Assembly (NCBI GenBank): GCA_964586835.1
Contig: CAZPIC010000021.1
Location: 1 to 42,856, forward strand
Source: CAZLYF01 sp964586835
GTDB lineage: Bacteria > Bacillota > Clostridia > Christensenellales > Aristaeellaceae
DNA: 42,856 bases
Reading direction: 5' to 3'
The notes under the pieces are model-generated. The model was not told the DNA's origin. It saw only the letters and a list, made by a program, of their open reading frames with translations, and ran no database searches. This document shows, one piece after another, positions 14,743-23,536 of this stretch. Each line of letters opens with the position of its first letter. The stretch's first letter is position 1. The position numbers and the translations under genes are program-made.

Positions 14743-17166
14743 CTACTCTGCGCTGATCACGATATTCACCAGCCGGTCGGGGACAAAGACAAAGCTCCTG
14801 ACTTCCCTGCTGCCCACAAAGCGCTGCACCAGCTCGCTGTCTGAAAGAAGCGTCCGCGCTTCTTCCCTGGACAGGCCCGAAGGGAGAGTCAGCCTTCCCC
14901 GCAGCTTGCCGTTGATCTGCACGGCGATCTCCACCTCCGGACGGACCAGCGAACGCTCGTCGTAGGACGGCCAGGCCTGGGCAGTGAGGGGCTCCCCATA
15001 TCCCTGCCTCTGCCAGATCTCCTCGCAGATATGGGGTGAAACCGGAGATAAAAGCAGCAGCAGCGCCCTCATTTCCCCCGCGGTGACGGGGCCCTTCACC
15101 TGATAGAAGCGGTTGACCAGGCTCATCAGCGCGGCGATGGCTGTGTTGAACTTCATCTTTTCATAGTCATCCGTCACCTTCCGGATGGTGCCGTGTACGT
15201 CCGCCAGCAGCTCTTGGCGGACCTTCCCGCTCCGGTTGTCCAGCTTCTCCTGCAGCCGCCAGACCCTGTCCAGGAAGCGGCGGCAGCCCCGGGCGCCGCT
15301 TGTGCTCCAGGGGATCGCCTGGTCAAAGGCGCCCATGAACATCTCGTACATGCGGAAGGCATCAGCCCCGATCTCGTCGATCATCTCATCCGGATTGATG
15401 ACATTACCGCGGGACTTGCTCATTTTTTCGCCATTTTCCCCGAGGATCATCCCGTGGCTGGTGCGCTTCAGATAGGGCTCGGGAGCGCCCACCAAGCCGA
15501 TGTCGTGCAGGAAAAGGTGCCAAAAACGGCTGTAGAGGAGGTGAAGCGTGGTATGCTCCATGCCGCCGTTATACCAGTCCACCGGCATCCAATAGTCCAG
15601 TGCCTCCCTGGATGCGAAGGCCTGGTCATTGTACGGGTCGCAGTACCGGAGGAAGTACCAGCTGGATCCTGCCCACTGGGGCATGGTGTCCGTCTCCCGC
15701 CTTGCGGGACGCCCGCAGCGCGGGCAGGGAACGTGCACCCATTCGGCAACGGCTGCAAGCGGGCTCTCGCCCGAGTCTGTGGGCTCGTATGCGTCCACCT
15801 CCGGAAGCAGCAGGGGGAGCTCCTCTTCCTTCAGGGGCACCTCCCCGCAGCTTGAGCAGTGGATGATGGGGATGGGCTCGCCCCAGTAGCGCTGGCGGCT
15901 GAACACCCAGTCACGCAGCTTGTAGTGGACCTTGCGCCGGCCAATCCCCTCAGCTTCCAGATGCGCGGTCATCGCCTCCACGGCTTCCTCCACGCCCATC
16001 CCATTGAGAAAGCCGCTGTGCACCAGGGTACCGGAAGAGATGTCGGCGTAGGCCTGCTCCTCCACGTTTCCTCCCGATACGACCTCCACAATGGGAAGCC
16101 CGTATTTTTTTGCGAAGTCCCAGTCGCGCTGGTCATGCCCGGGCACAGCCATGATGGCCCCGGTTCCGTAGCTCATGAGCACATAGTCCGACACCCACAC
16201 CGGGATGTCTTGCCCGGTCGCCGGGTTGACCGCCTGGATCCCCCGGATCTCAACCCCGGTTTTGTCGTGGGTCAGCTCGGTGCGCTCAAAGTCGCTTTTG
16301 TGGGCAGCCTCCTCCAGGTAGGCCTGCAACTCCTCCCTGTTTTGGACCCGGTCCGCAAGCCGTTCGATCATCGGGTGTTCGGGGGAGACGACCATGTAGG
16401 TCGCGCCGAACAGGGTGTCGGGCCTGGTCGTAAAGACGTGAAGCTCAAAGTCGGAATCCCGGATGTGAAACGCCACCTCGGCCCCCTCGCTCCTGCCAAT
16501 CCAGTTGCGCTGCTGGGCCTTCACCCTTTCGATGAAATCCAGGCTGTCAAGCCCGTCGAGCAGCTTCTGGGCATAATCTGTGATCTTCAGCATCCATTGG
16601 CTCTTGACCCTGCGAACCACGACGCTCCCGCACCTTTCACAGACGCCGTCGACCACTTCTTCGTTGGCCAGGCCACACTTGCAGCTGATGCACCAGTTGA
16701 TCGGCATCTGCGCCTTGTAGGCAAGCCCGTGCTCGTAGAGCTTCAGGAAAATCCACTGGGTCCACCGATAATAGGCCGGATCGCTAGTATTGACCTCCCG
16801 GGCATAGTCAAAGCTGAACCCGATCCGCTTGAGCTGGTCGCGGAACCTCGTGATGTTGTCCCTCGTTACGCGGGCGGGGTGGATGTGGTGGGCGATGGCG
16901 TAGTTTTCGGTGGGCAGCCCGAAGGCGTCCCAGCCGATGGGATACAGGACGTTGTATCCCTCCATCCTTCTTTTTCGTGCAATGACATCAAGCGCCGTGT
17001 TGCTGCGCGGATGCCCCACATGCAACCCCGCGCCCGAGGGGTAGGGAAACTCTATCAGGCAGTAGTACTTAGGCCGCGCGGGGTCCAATGGCGCGGCGAA
17101 GGCGCCCTCCCGCTCCCAGATCTCCTGCCACTTTCGTTCGATGCTTTTAGGTGCGTAGCCTTCCAT
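14743..17166 (-). CDS. leuS: Leucyl-tRNA synthetase
   Basis: Class I enzyme that charges tRNA-Leu and edits misacylated products in the cytoplasm. The 807-residue length matches bacterial LeuS. The HIGH-type motif is HVGHP in GAGLHVGHPRSNTALD. The zinc ribbon has CISCKCGLANEEVVDGVCERCG. The editing domain has the Thr-rich TTRPDTLFGATY and GTGAIMAVPGHDQRD. The catalytic KMSKS loop is in GENGEKMSKSRGNVINPD. A tRNA anticodon-binding domain and a C-terminal region end at IVISAE. The start ATG 17166 follows AGGAGGAAGG. It lies 23 nt behind an FAD oxidoreductase and has no T-box or promoter of its own visible, so it is probably read from the glpO promoter. Confidence 0.97.
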   Translation of the reverse strand: MEGYAPKSIERKWQEIWEREGAFAAPLDPARPKYYCLIEFPYPSGAGLHVGHPRSNTALDVIARKRRMEGYNVLYPIGWDAFGLPTENYAIAHHIHPARVTRDNITRFRDQLKRIGFSFDYAREVNTSDPAYYRWTQWIFLKLYEHGLAYKAQMPINWCISCKCGLANEEVVDGVCERCGSVVVRRVKSQWMLKITDYAQKLLDGLDSLDFIERVKAQQRNWIGRSEGAEVAFHIRDSDFELHVFTTRPDTLFGATYMVVSPEHPMIERLADRVQNREELQAYLEEAAHKSDFERTELTHDKTGVEIRGIQAVNPATGQDIPVWVSDYVLMSYGTGAIMAVPGHDQRDWDFAKKYGLPIVEVVSGGNVEEQAYADISSGTLVHSGFLNGMGVEEAVEAMTAHLEAEGIGRRKVHYKLRDWVFSRQRYWGEPIPIIHCSSCGEVPLKEEELPLLLPEVDAYEPTDSGESPLAAVAEWVHVPCPRCGRPARRETDTMPQWAGSSWYFLRYCDPYNDQAFASREALDYWMPVDWYNGGMEHTTLHLLYSRFWHLFLHDIGLVGAPEPYLKRTSHGMILGENGEKMSKSRGNVINPDEMIDEIGADAFRMYEMFMGAFDQAIPWSTSGARGCRRFLDRVWRLQEKLDNRSGKVRQELLADVHGTIRKVTDDYEKMKFNTAIAALMSLVNRFYQVKGPVTAGEMRALLLLLSPVSPHICEEIWQRQGYGEPLTAQAWPSYDERSLVRPEVEIAVQINGKLRGRLTLPSGLSREEARTLLSDSELVQRFVGSREVRSFVFVPDRLVNIVISAE

Positions 17167-17189
17167 AGGCGACCTTCCTCCTCTGTCTC

Positions 17190-18476
17190 TCAGATCATTC
17201 CTCGGGGACTGAGCGAAACGGTCAGCGCCTGCGCCTGCACGCAGCGCGACAGCATGTCGCCCGTCAGGGTGACGGAAGCCATCTCCCCGGGGGTCAGTAT
17301 TTTACGTCTGCGGCACAGGAGGAGCTCCCCGTCTGCGTGGACGCAGATCCGGTGGTCCTGGTAGACCCTGTCTGGCCTGAAGAGGATCTCCACCGCCGGG
17401 GGTGCTGCCCCTTCCTGCAGGACGATCTTCTGCGGGACTGCTCCCCGCACGCCCGCGCCGTTCAGGACGGGCAGCGTCCGCCCCACATTGCGCCTGCCCT
17501 GCACCCAGGCCGCCGCAGCTTCCCCCGCTGCCAGGCCTTCCAGGCTCACCTGGTCTGCCAGGTCATGCACGTGCAGGACGTTGCCGCAGGCAAAGATCCC
17601 CGGGACGCTGGTCTCCAGGGTATTGTCCACCACCGGGCCCGCTGTCGTCTCGGAGAGTTCGACGCCTGCAGCGTGTGACAGCTCGTTTTCGGGGATCAGA
17701 CCCACAGAGAGGAGCAGCAGGTCGCAGGCGATGCAGCGCTCCGTCGCGGAAATGGGGTTCAAGTGCTCGTCTACAGCAGCCACCGTCACGCCTGTAAGCC
17801 GCTCCCGCCCGTGGATGTTCACCACGGTATGGGATAGCAGCAGGGGGATGTCATAGTCCTGGAGGCATTGCACGATGTTGCGGTTGAGCCCGCTGGAGTA
17901 GGGCATCAGTTCCACGCAGGCGTGCACCTTCGCTCCCTGCAGCGTCATCCGCCTGGCCATGATGAGGCCGATATCGCCACTGCCCAGGATGACCACGTCG
18001 CGCCCGGGCATCCAGCCCTCCATGTTCACAAAGCGCTGCGCCGTGCCCGCGCTCAGGATGCCGGCGCAGCGGGTCCCCGGGATGGCCAGCGCCCCGCGGG
18101 GTCTTTCCCGGCAGCCCATGGCAAGGATGACCGCCCGGGCGTCAAACAGCTCCGGTCCCCGTTTTCGGCTGATGGCCCTGACCCGCCTGTCCCCATCTAT
18201 GTCCAGGACCATGACGCCCGTACGGATATCCAATTGCAGGCTGCGCGCTTCGTCAATGTCCCGCTGCGCGTATTCCGGACCCGTCAGCTCCACCTTGAAG
18301 CGGTGCAGCCCAAAGCCGTTGTGAATGCACTGCGGGAGGATGCCCCCCAGGTGCTCCTCCCGTTCCAGAACCAGGACGTCTTTGATCCCGGCGCGCCTGG
18401 CAGCAATGGCCGCTGCAAGCCCCGCGGGACCGGCGCCCACCACCAGGACGTCCACGGGGATCGCCCGTTCAGCCAA
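17190..18476 (-). CDS. FAD/NAD-dependent oxidoreductase, partner of the GlpO-like enzyme
   Basis: A pyridine nucleotide-disulfide-type flavoprotein of about 428 residues. The FAD-binding site is VDVLVVGAGPAGLAAA at the start, an NAD-binding site follows at VVILGSGDIGLIMARR, and the second FAD-contact block is VPGIFACGNVLHVHDLADQ with LEGLAAGEAAA. The C-terminal 90 residues (FRPDRVYQDHRICVH to LTVSLSPRGMI) resemble the tail seen in GlpO partners. I choose TTG at 18476 as the start: GGGAGG lies 9 nt upstream and it overlaps the glpO stop by 8 nt. The frame open to 18539 has no ribosome site. It probably passes electrons between NAD(H) and its neighbour. The small third subunit (DUF1667) often found in this operon type is missing here. 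Confidence 0.8.
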   Translation of the reverse strand: MAERAIPVDVLVVGAGPAGLAAAIAARRAGIKDVLVLEREEHLGGILPQCIHNGFGLHRFKVELTGPEYAQRDIDEARSLQLDIRTGVMVLDIDGDRRVRAISRKRGPELFDARAVILAMGCRERPRGALAIPGTRCAGILSAGTAQRFVNMEGWMPGRDVVILGSGDIGLIMARRMTLQGAKVHACVELMPYSSGLNRNIVQCLQDYDIPLLLSHTVVNIHGRERLTGVTVAAVDEHLNPISATERCIACDLLLLSVGLIPENELSHAAGVELSETTAGPVVDNTLETSVPGIFACGNVLHVHDLADQVSLEGLAAGEAAAAWVQGRRNVGRTLPVLNGAGVRGAVPQKIVLQEGAAPPAVEILFRPDRVYQDHRICVHADGELLLCRRRKILTPGEMASVTLTGDMLSRCVQAQALTVSLSPRGMI

Positions 18477-19929
18477 GGAAGCAGGCCTCCCTTGAACATG
18501 AATCCAGGTCGCCTGCAAGCACCCTGCTTGCACCACCATATTTGGTGATCTCAGAAAGGCTCACATCCAGTTCTTCCGACAGGATCTGCATCACCCGGGG
18601 GCTGCAGAAACCTCCCTGGCACCGACCCATGCCGGCACGGGCACGGCGCTTGACCCCATCCACACTGCGCGCACCCACAGGCCGCCGGATTGCGTGCCTG
18701 ATCTCCGCTTCTGTTACCTGCTCGCAGCGGCAGACCACGTGCCCGTACTGGGGGTTTTTGCGCCAGGCTTCCTCACGCTCGCGGGCGTTCATGTGGCGAA
18801 ACGGCTTTGGAAGGGGACGGGGGCTTATAAATCCCCTGTTTTTTCTAAGCTTCAGCCAGGTTGCCACCCAGTCCCCCAGCTCCATCCCAATCGCGGGCGC
18901 GGCGGTCAGGCCGGGGCTCTCGATCCCGATGGCTTCAAAGGCGCCTTCGGGGGCACCCTCCACAGCGCCGATGATAAAATCGTCCCCCTCGTCGTGGGCG
19001 CGGATGCCCGAGAAGGTTGTAATGACCTGCTTTGTGCTCAGGCCAGGCCAGGTCAACCCGGCGCGTTCCCGGATGGTTTCAAGCCCCGCCCGGGTGGTAG
19101 CGGTATCCTCCCCATCGTCGATGTCCTCTGCTGTGGGTCCCAGCAGCAGGTTTCCGTGCGTCGTTGGGGTGATCAGGACACCCTTGCCCATCCTGGTGGG
19201 TACCTGAAAGAGCGTCATGGAAAACCTGAGCCTGTCTTCCCGGTCTGTCAGGTAGTACTGGCCGCGCCTGGGAATCAGGCGGAGTTCTCTTGAGGAGATC
19301 CGGTTGTGCAGCCTGCCCGCCCCGATCCCCGCACAGTTCACCACAGCCCGGGTGCGCAGCGTCCCTCTGTCTGTGCGGACTTCCCACCCTGCTTCGCTGT
19401 GGACCAGCGTCTCCACCCGTGTGCACAGCAGAAAATCCGTTCCGTTTAAGGCAGCGCTGTCCGCCAGCGCGCAGGTGAGCTCATAGGGGCTGACAAGGCC
19501 GCTCCCGGGGGCGTGCAGCGCGCAGCACACCTGCGGATTGATGCGGGGTTCCATCCCCAGAGCTTCTTCGCGACCCACGATCCGGCAGCCGGGAACGCCG
19601 TTTTCCTCCGCCTGCCGAAGCAGCCTCTCCAGTACGGCACGCTGGCCTTCGTCAAAGGCCAGCACCAGGGCTCCGGGCCGCCCGTAGGCAATCCCGAGTC
19701 CGCGGCACAGCTGTGGGTACAGGGCGGCACCCTTCACATTGAGGCGGGCTTTTTCAGAACCGGGGGCTGCGTCGTACCCCGCGTGCACGATGCCGCTGTT
19801 GGCCTTGCTGGCCCCCTGGGAGACATCGTCCGCCTGGTCCACAACGACAAAACGCCCTCCGTACTGCGCAAGGCGCTGGGCCACCGCGCAACCCACCACC
19901 CCGGCGCCGATGACGATCGCGTCATACAT
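18469..19929 (-). CDS. glpO: FAD-dependent glycerol-3-phosphate dehydrogenase-like oxidoreductase with BFD domain
   Basis: Probably oxidises glycerol-3-phosphate or a similar 2-hydroxy compound with FAD. The 486-residue protein begins with YDAIVIGAGVVGCAVAQRLAQYG, a dinucleotide-binding fold. Next come the DAO-type core (SGIVHAGYD, PRRGQYYL, TTFSGIRAHDEGDDFIIG, IGIESPGLTAAPAIG) and a C-terminal BFD-like [2Fe-2S] domain. Its four Cys are in VVCRCEQVTE and RCQGGFCSPRVM. Architecture and the adjacent FAD/NAD gene match the GlpO operons of Clostridia; L-2-hydroxyglutarate oxidase is the main alternative. It leads a three-gene operon with the FAD/NAD enzyme and leuS. No glpK or glpF is next to it. 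The start ATG 19929 follows GGGAGA. Confidence 0.75.
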   Translation of the reverse strand: MYDAIVIGAGVVGCAVAQRLAQYGGRFVVVDQADDVSQGASKANSGIVHAGYDAAPGSEKARLNVKGAALYPQLCRGLGIAYGRPGALVLAFDEGQRAVLERLLRQAEENGVPGCRIVGREEALGMEPRINPQVCCALHAPGSGLVSPYELTCALADSAALNGTDFLLCTRVETLVHSEAGWEVRTDRGTLRTRAVVNCAGIGAGRLHNRISSRELRLIPRRGQYYLTDREDRLRFSMTLFQVPTRMGKGVLITPTTHGNLLLGPTAEDIDDGEDTATTRAGLETIRERAGLTWPGLSTKQVITTFSGIRAHDEGDDFIIGAVEGAPEGAFEAIGIESPGLTAAPAIGMELGDWVATWLKLRKNRGFISPRPLPKPFRHMNAREREEAWRKNPQYGHVVCRCEQVTEAEIRHAIRRPVGARSVDGVKRRARAGMGRCQGGFCSPRVMQILSEELDVSLSEITKYGGASRVLAGDLDSCSREACFLG

Positions 19930-19975
19930 GGACAGCTCTCCCTCGCCCTTCCATCAGAAAAAAGACAACGGCGGC

Positions 19976-20004
19976 ATTATAGCACGGCCCCTCCGCTTCG
20001 TCCA
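19976..20004 (-). promoter_or_regulatory. Promoter of the glpO-leuS operon
   Basis: On the minus strand TGGACG (20004-19999), 17 bp, then TATAAT (19981-19976) with the TGC extension. It lies about 47 nt before the glpO start. Confidence 0.7.
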
Positions 20005-20048
20005 TGAAACGGCAGGTCCCTCCTCGTTTCTCAAATATTAAATTTGTG

Positions 20049-20077
20049 TTGCAATCTTATTACTTTTGTAATATACT
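20049..20077 (+). promoter_or_regulatory. Promoter of the SH3/peptidoglycan-binding gene
   Basis: TTGCAA at 20049-20054, 17 bp, TATACT at 20072-20077. It is in an A/T-rich patch that stands out from its surroundings. Confidence 0.8.
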
Positions 20078-20128
20078 GCCCCTGTCGATTCCCCATCCTT
20101 CCCGACGCGCACGCAAAGGAGGTCCATC

Positions 20129-21403
20129 ATGAGCATGATTTCAGGCAGCGGAGCGCGGAGGCTGTGCCTTCTTGTACTGTCTGCCGTGCTATGCCTGCTG
20201 ACCCTGTCCGGTTTAGCTGAAACCTTTGTGGGAACCATCAATGCCGACAAGGTCCTGTTTCGGATGCAGGCCAACACAAACTGTGGCTACTACGACAGGC
20301 TTGACAAGGGGACCAAAATCACCCTCCTCAGCCTGAGTGGTGAATTCTTTAAGGTCTCCCACAGCGGCAAGACAGGCTACATCATGAAGAAATTTGTGAC
20401 CACGTCTTCCACAACGCTCAAGCGCCTCACGGCGTCCTCAGAAGCGCAGAGCAAAAGCAAGTATGCAAAGGTGACAAGCATCAGCGGCCTGGGAGACCCA
20501 CCTTCCTATGTCCGCTATGGCGATGCCGGAACCGATGTGGAGAAGCTGCAGCGCGCGCTGCAGCTGAAGAAGGCCTACCAAGGCGTTGTGGACGGCAAGT
20601 TCGGGCAGATGACGACGGAAGCCTTAAAGACCTACCAGAAATCGGCCGGCCTGAGCGTGACGGGCCGGACGGATTATGCCACCATCAAGGCGCTGTTTGG
20701 CCGGGTTCTTGAAACCACCGCAGCGAACGACCCCCAGATGAAAGGCATCTCGTCCATCTCCCAAATCAGCGTCCCGAACACCAGCAGGAAGGGCAACAGC
20801 GGAAGCCACGTCAAGGCGCTGCAGCAGGCCCTGAAGCTCAAGGGCATCTACAAAGCTCCTATCGATAGCAGCTATGGGGACAAGACAGTCCAGGCCGTCA
20901 TGGCCTTCCAAAAGCGCTATGGCCTTGCTGCAGACGGTACGGCAGGCTTTGACACCATCAGGAAACTCTTTGGAAAAAACGCAGCCAACTACAGCACGCC
21001 CACCGAAAAACTTGACTGGACCAACGGTGGAAACCTTAGAATCCCCAAGGGAGCCGTCTTCACGGTTAAGGATATCTATTCGGGCGTAACCTTTTCCTGC
21101 AAGCGATGGTCAGGCGCCAACCATCTGGATGCGGAGCCTGTGGACAGCGCCAGCACCGCCAAGCTGAAAAGCGCCTTCGGGGGCGCCTTCAGCTGGTCCC
21201 GACGGCCCGTCCTGATCCGGTACAACGGCCGTGTGTATGCCGCATCCATGAACGGGATGCCCCATGGAACCAGCACCATCTCCGGCAACGGCTTCGCCGG
21301 GCACTTCTGCATCCACTTTCACAACAGCCGCACCCACGAGACCAACCGGGTGGACCCGGCCCACCAAAACTGCGTCAACCGGGCGATGAAGGCCACCTGG
21401 TAG
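20129..21403 (+). CDS. Secreted SH3b / double peptidoglycan-binding protein
   Basis: An exported cell-wall protein of 424 residues. Signal peptide at about 1-31 (ARRLCLLVLSAVLCLLTLSGLAE). A bacterial SH3 domain follows (about 32-85, ending GYIMKKFV), then two PG_binding_1 domains: GDAGTDVEKLQRALQL to ATIKALFG, and GNSGSHVKALQQALKL to DTIRKLFG. The C-terminal region of about 130 residues is not a domain I can name. It has GAVFTVKDIYSGVTFSCKRW, then GMPHGTSTIS and GHFCIHFHNSRTHETN with several His and Asn residues that look like an active or metal site. This suggests a wall-modifying enzyme, but the chemistry is unknown. The start follows AGGAGG at 6 nt. Confidence 0.85.
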   Translation: MSMISGSGARRLCLLVLSAVLCLLTLSGLAETFVGTINADKVLFRMQANTNCGYYDRLDKGTKITLLSLSGEFFKVSHSGKTGYIMKKFVTTSSTTLKRLTASSEAQSKSKYAKVTSISGLGDPPSYVRYGDAGTDVEKLQRALQLKKAYQGVVDGKFGQMTTEALKTYQKSAGLSVTGRTDYATIKALFGRVLETTAANDPQMKGISSISQISVPNTSRKGNSGSHVKALQQALKLKGIYKAPIDSSYGDKTVQAVMAFQKRYGLAADGTAGFDTIRKLFGKNAANYSTPTEKLDWTNGGNLRIPKGAVFTVKDIYSGVTFSCKRWSGANHLDAEPVDSASTAKLKSAFGGAFSWSRRPVLIRYNGRVYAASMNGMPHGTSTISGNGFAGHFCIHFHNSRTHETNRVDPAHQNCVNRAMKATW

Positions 21404-21423
21404 CCTTCCAAAGGGGCAGGGGA

Positions 21424-21446
21424 GGGCGGCAGCTGCCGCCCTTTTT
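21424..21446 (+). terminator. Rho-independent terminator
   Basis: GGGCGGC, loop AGCT, GCCGCCC, then five T residues. It lies 20 nt after the stop of the SH3/peptidoglycan-binding gene. Confidence 0.95.
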
Positions 21447-21469
21447 CCTTGCGCGCACGGGGCTGCGCG

Positions 21470-21498
21470 TTGACAGCCAGGCGCACCGGCGCTATGAT
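21470..21498 (+). promoter_or_regulatory. Promoter of the ABC exporter operon
   Basis: TTGACA at 21470-21475, 17 bp, TATGAT at 21493-21498. Transcription would begin near 21505, leaving a leader of about 175 nt before the first gene. Confidence 0.85.
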
Positions 21499-21504
21499 GC
21501 CCGC

Positions 21505-21679
21505 GATCAGGGGAAAACCCTTTCATGGAGTGCACTGCGGCGCCGTATCCCACGCCCTGCGCCGGGGGCCTGAATGCCTGTCCGCGTGTGTTGCCTGTCC
21601 GTGCTGCGGCCCGTGAAGGCACCGTCAGGGTTTCGCCTTGGAGCGGGTTTTTTTTCGCCCGCGATGAGGAGGTTAGTGC
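21505..21679 (+). promoter_or_regulatory. Structured leader with putative attenuator
   Basis: The leader can form a stem at 21538-21543 with 21559-21564. A second, terminator-like stem pairs CCCG (21610-21613) plus AAGGC (21616-21620) with GCCTT (21635-21639) plus CGGG (21644-21647). It is followed at once by eight T residues (21648-21655) and, 11 nt later, by the ribosome site of the exporter gene. A possible leader frame runs 21525-21704 (59 codons) through this structure, but its ribosome site is poorly spaced. The layout recalls leader-peptide attenuation of the Bacillus bmrCD exporter; that parallel is inference. Confidence 0.5.
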
Positions 21680-23536
21680 ATGCAAAAGCCCGGGTTCCGG
21701 TTGATGAGGCAGCTGATACGCCAGTATTCAGGCCTCTTTTCCGGTGCGCTCGCCTGTACGGCGGCGACGGTCTTTCTGGGGTTTTTGACGCCCGTCCTCG
21801 TTGCGGAGGTTCTGGACCACAGCCTGGGCAACGCAGGCTCGAGGCTGCCCGCCGCCTTGAACCGGCTGCTGTCCCAGGCCTTCGGGGAAAACCGCCTGGC
21901 GGGCTCCCTGTGGGTCTTTGGTGCGGCCATTGTGTTCACCAGCGCTCTCAGCGGAGTTTTTTCTTTTTACAAGGGCCGTCTCAGCGCGACGGCAGCCGAA
22001 AAGGCGGCGTCCTTTTTAAGAAGCGAACTCTATGGCCACCTCCAGGACCTCCCGTATGCCTGGCACGTCATGGCGGATTCCGGGGACCTCATCCAGCGCT
22101 GCAGCTCAGACGTGGAGACCGTCCGGCGCTTTCTTTCCGTACAGCTGATGGCCATCCTCAACGCGGTGCTGATGATCGGCATCTCGCTGTCGCTGATGAT
22201 CCCCATCGACGCGAGGATCACCCTGATCAGCCTGGCGCTGATTCCCGCGCTGTTTGTCTTTGCCTGGCTTTTCTTCGGGATGGTCATGCGCGCCTTTCAC
22301 GCCTCCGATGAAGCCGAGGCCAGGCTCAGCGCTGTTTTGAAGGAAAACCTCTCCGGGGTGCGCGTCGTCCGCGCCTTTGGCCAGGCGTCCAGCGAGATCG
22401 AGAAGTTTGACCGAGCCAGCGACGATTTTATGGACAAGGCGGTCCGGGTCTCTGCGCTGGAGGCCGCATATTGGTCTCTGGGCGACCTCCTCAGCCTGGC
22501 CCAGGCCATGGTCACCCTGCTGGTGTGTATCCTCGAAACCATCGCAGGCGCCATCACCCTGGGGGACATGGTGGTCTTTACAAGCTATGTCGGCATGCTT
22601 TTATGGCCGATTCGCCAGCTGGGCAGAATCCTGTCCGACGCCGGGAAAAGCGTGGTCTCCCTGGGAAGGATCAGCGAAGTGCTTGCCGTGCCCGCTGAGC
22701 CCTGCGGCGACAGCCTCTTAAAGCCTCCTCTGTCAGGCGACATTGTGTTTGACCGTGTCTGCTTTCACTATGAGGACGGGCAGCCGGTATTAAGCGACGT
22801 CTCCTTCACGGTGAGGCGGGGCCAGACCGTCGCCATCCTTGGGGCGACGGGCTCGGGGAAAAGCACCCTTGTTCACCTATTGCTGCGTCTCTACGAGCCT
22901 TCGGAAGGCGCGATCCGCATCGGAGGCATCCCTGTCTCCGCCATCGACCGCAGGCATCTCAGGCAGAGGATCGGGCTTATCCTGCAGGAGACGTTTCTGT
23001 TCAGCCGGTCTATCCGGGACAACGTGACGATCGCAGCCCCGGATGCGAGCCCGGAACGGATGAAGCGGGCCGTCCGCGATGCCGGTGCCTGGGACTTCAT
23101 TCACGAAAGCAAGAAGGGCTTTGACACCCTGGTGGGAGAGCGCGGCGTCACCCTCTCGGGCGGCCAAAGGCAGAGGATCGCCATTGCGCGCACGCTGCTG
23201 AAGGACTGTGATGTCCTGGTGTTTGACGACTCTCTCTCCGCTGTCGACACCCTGACGGACGCACAGATCCGGCGCTCGCTGAAAGCGCGCCGCGGAGACC
23301 TGACCACGATCCTGATCAGCCACCGGATCACGACCCTCCGACAAGCCGACCTGATCCTGGTGATGGAACAGGGACGCATCACGGACAGGGGGACCCATGA
23401 CGAGCTGGTGCTGCGGGAAGGCCTGTACGCGCGTATCCACGCCATCCAGCGTGGGATGGAGGATCAGGACAACGGCTCTCCCCCAGCTCCCACGCGCCCG
23501 CACGTCGAAGAAGGGAAGGACGGAGCAACACCGTGA
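21680..23536 (+). CDS. ABC exporter half-transporter with degenerate catalytic site
   Basis: First subunit of a heterodimeric exporter, 618 residues: an N-terminal six-helix membrane domain (about 1-320) and a C-terminal ATPase. Walker A is GATGSGKST (about 388), signature LSGGQRQR (about 491), and Walker B ends VLVFDDS. Asp replaces the catalytic Glu after Walker B, a known mark of the non-canonical ATP site in heterodimeric exporters such as TM287/288, LmrCD and BmrCD. The H-loop is ILISHRITTL. The substrate is unknown; multidrug or lipid-like compounds are typical. The start follows GAGGAGG at 7 nt. The stop overlaps the GTG start of the second subunit by 4 nt. Confidence 0.87.
   Translation: MQKPGFRLMRQLIRQYSGLFSGALACTAATVFLGFLTPVLVAEVLDHSLGNAGSRLPAALNRLLSQAFGENRLAGSLWVFGAAIVFTSALSGVFSFYKGRLSATAAEKAASFLRSELYGHLQDLPYAWHVMADSGDLIQRCSSDVETVRRFLSVQLMAILNAVLMIGISLSLMIPIDARITLISLALIPALFVFAWLFFGMVMRAFHASDEAEARLSAVLKENLSGVRVVRAFGQASSEIEKFDRASDDFMDKAVRVSALEAAYWSLGDLLSLAQAMVTLLVCILETIAGAITLGDMVVFTSYVGMLLWPIRQLGRILSDAGKSVVSLGRISEVLAVPAEPCGDSLLKPPLSGDIVFDRVCFHYEDGQPVLSDVSFTVRRGQTVAILGATGSGKSTLVHLLLRLYEPSEGAIRIGGIPVSAIDRRHLRQRIGLILQETFLFSRSIRDNVTIAAPDASPERMKRAVRDAGAWDFIHESKKGFDTLVGERGVTLSGGQRQRIAIARTLLKDCDVLVFDDSLSAVDTLTDAQIRRSLKARRGDLTTILISHRITTLRQADLILVMEQGRITDRGTHDELVLREGLYARIHAIQRGMEDQDNGSPPAPTRPHVEEGKDGATP

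Noticed and set aside
21574..22311. Long plus-strand frame starting in the ABC exporter leader
   Set aside because: It has GGGGG 5 nt before an ATG, but runs out of frame into the exporter gene and encodes no known sequence.
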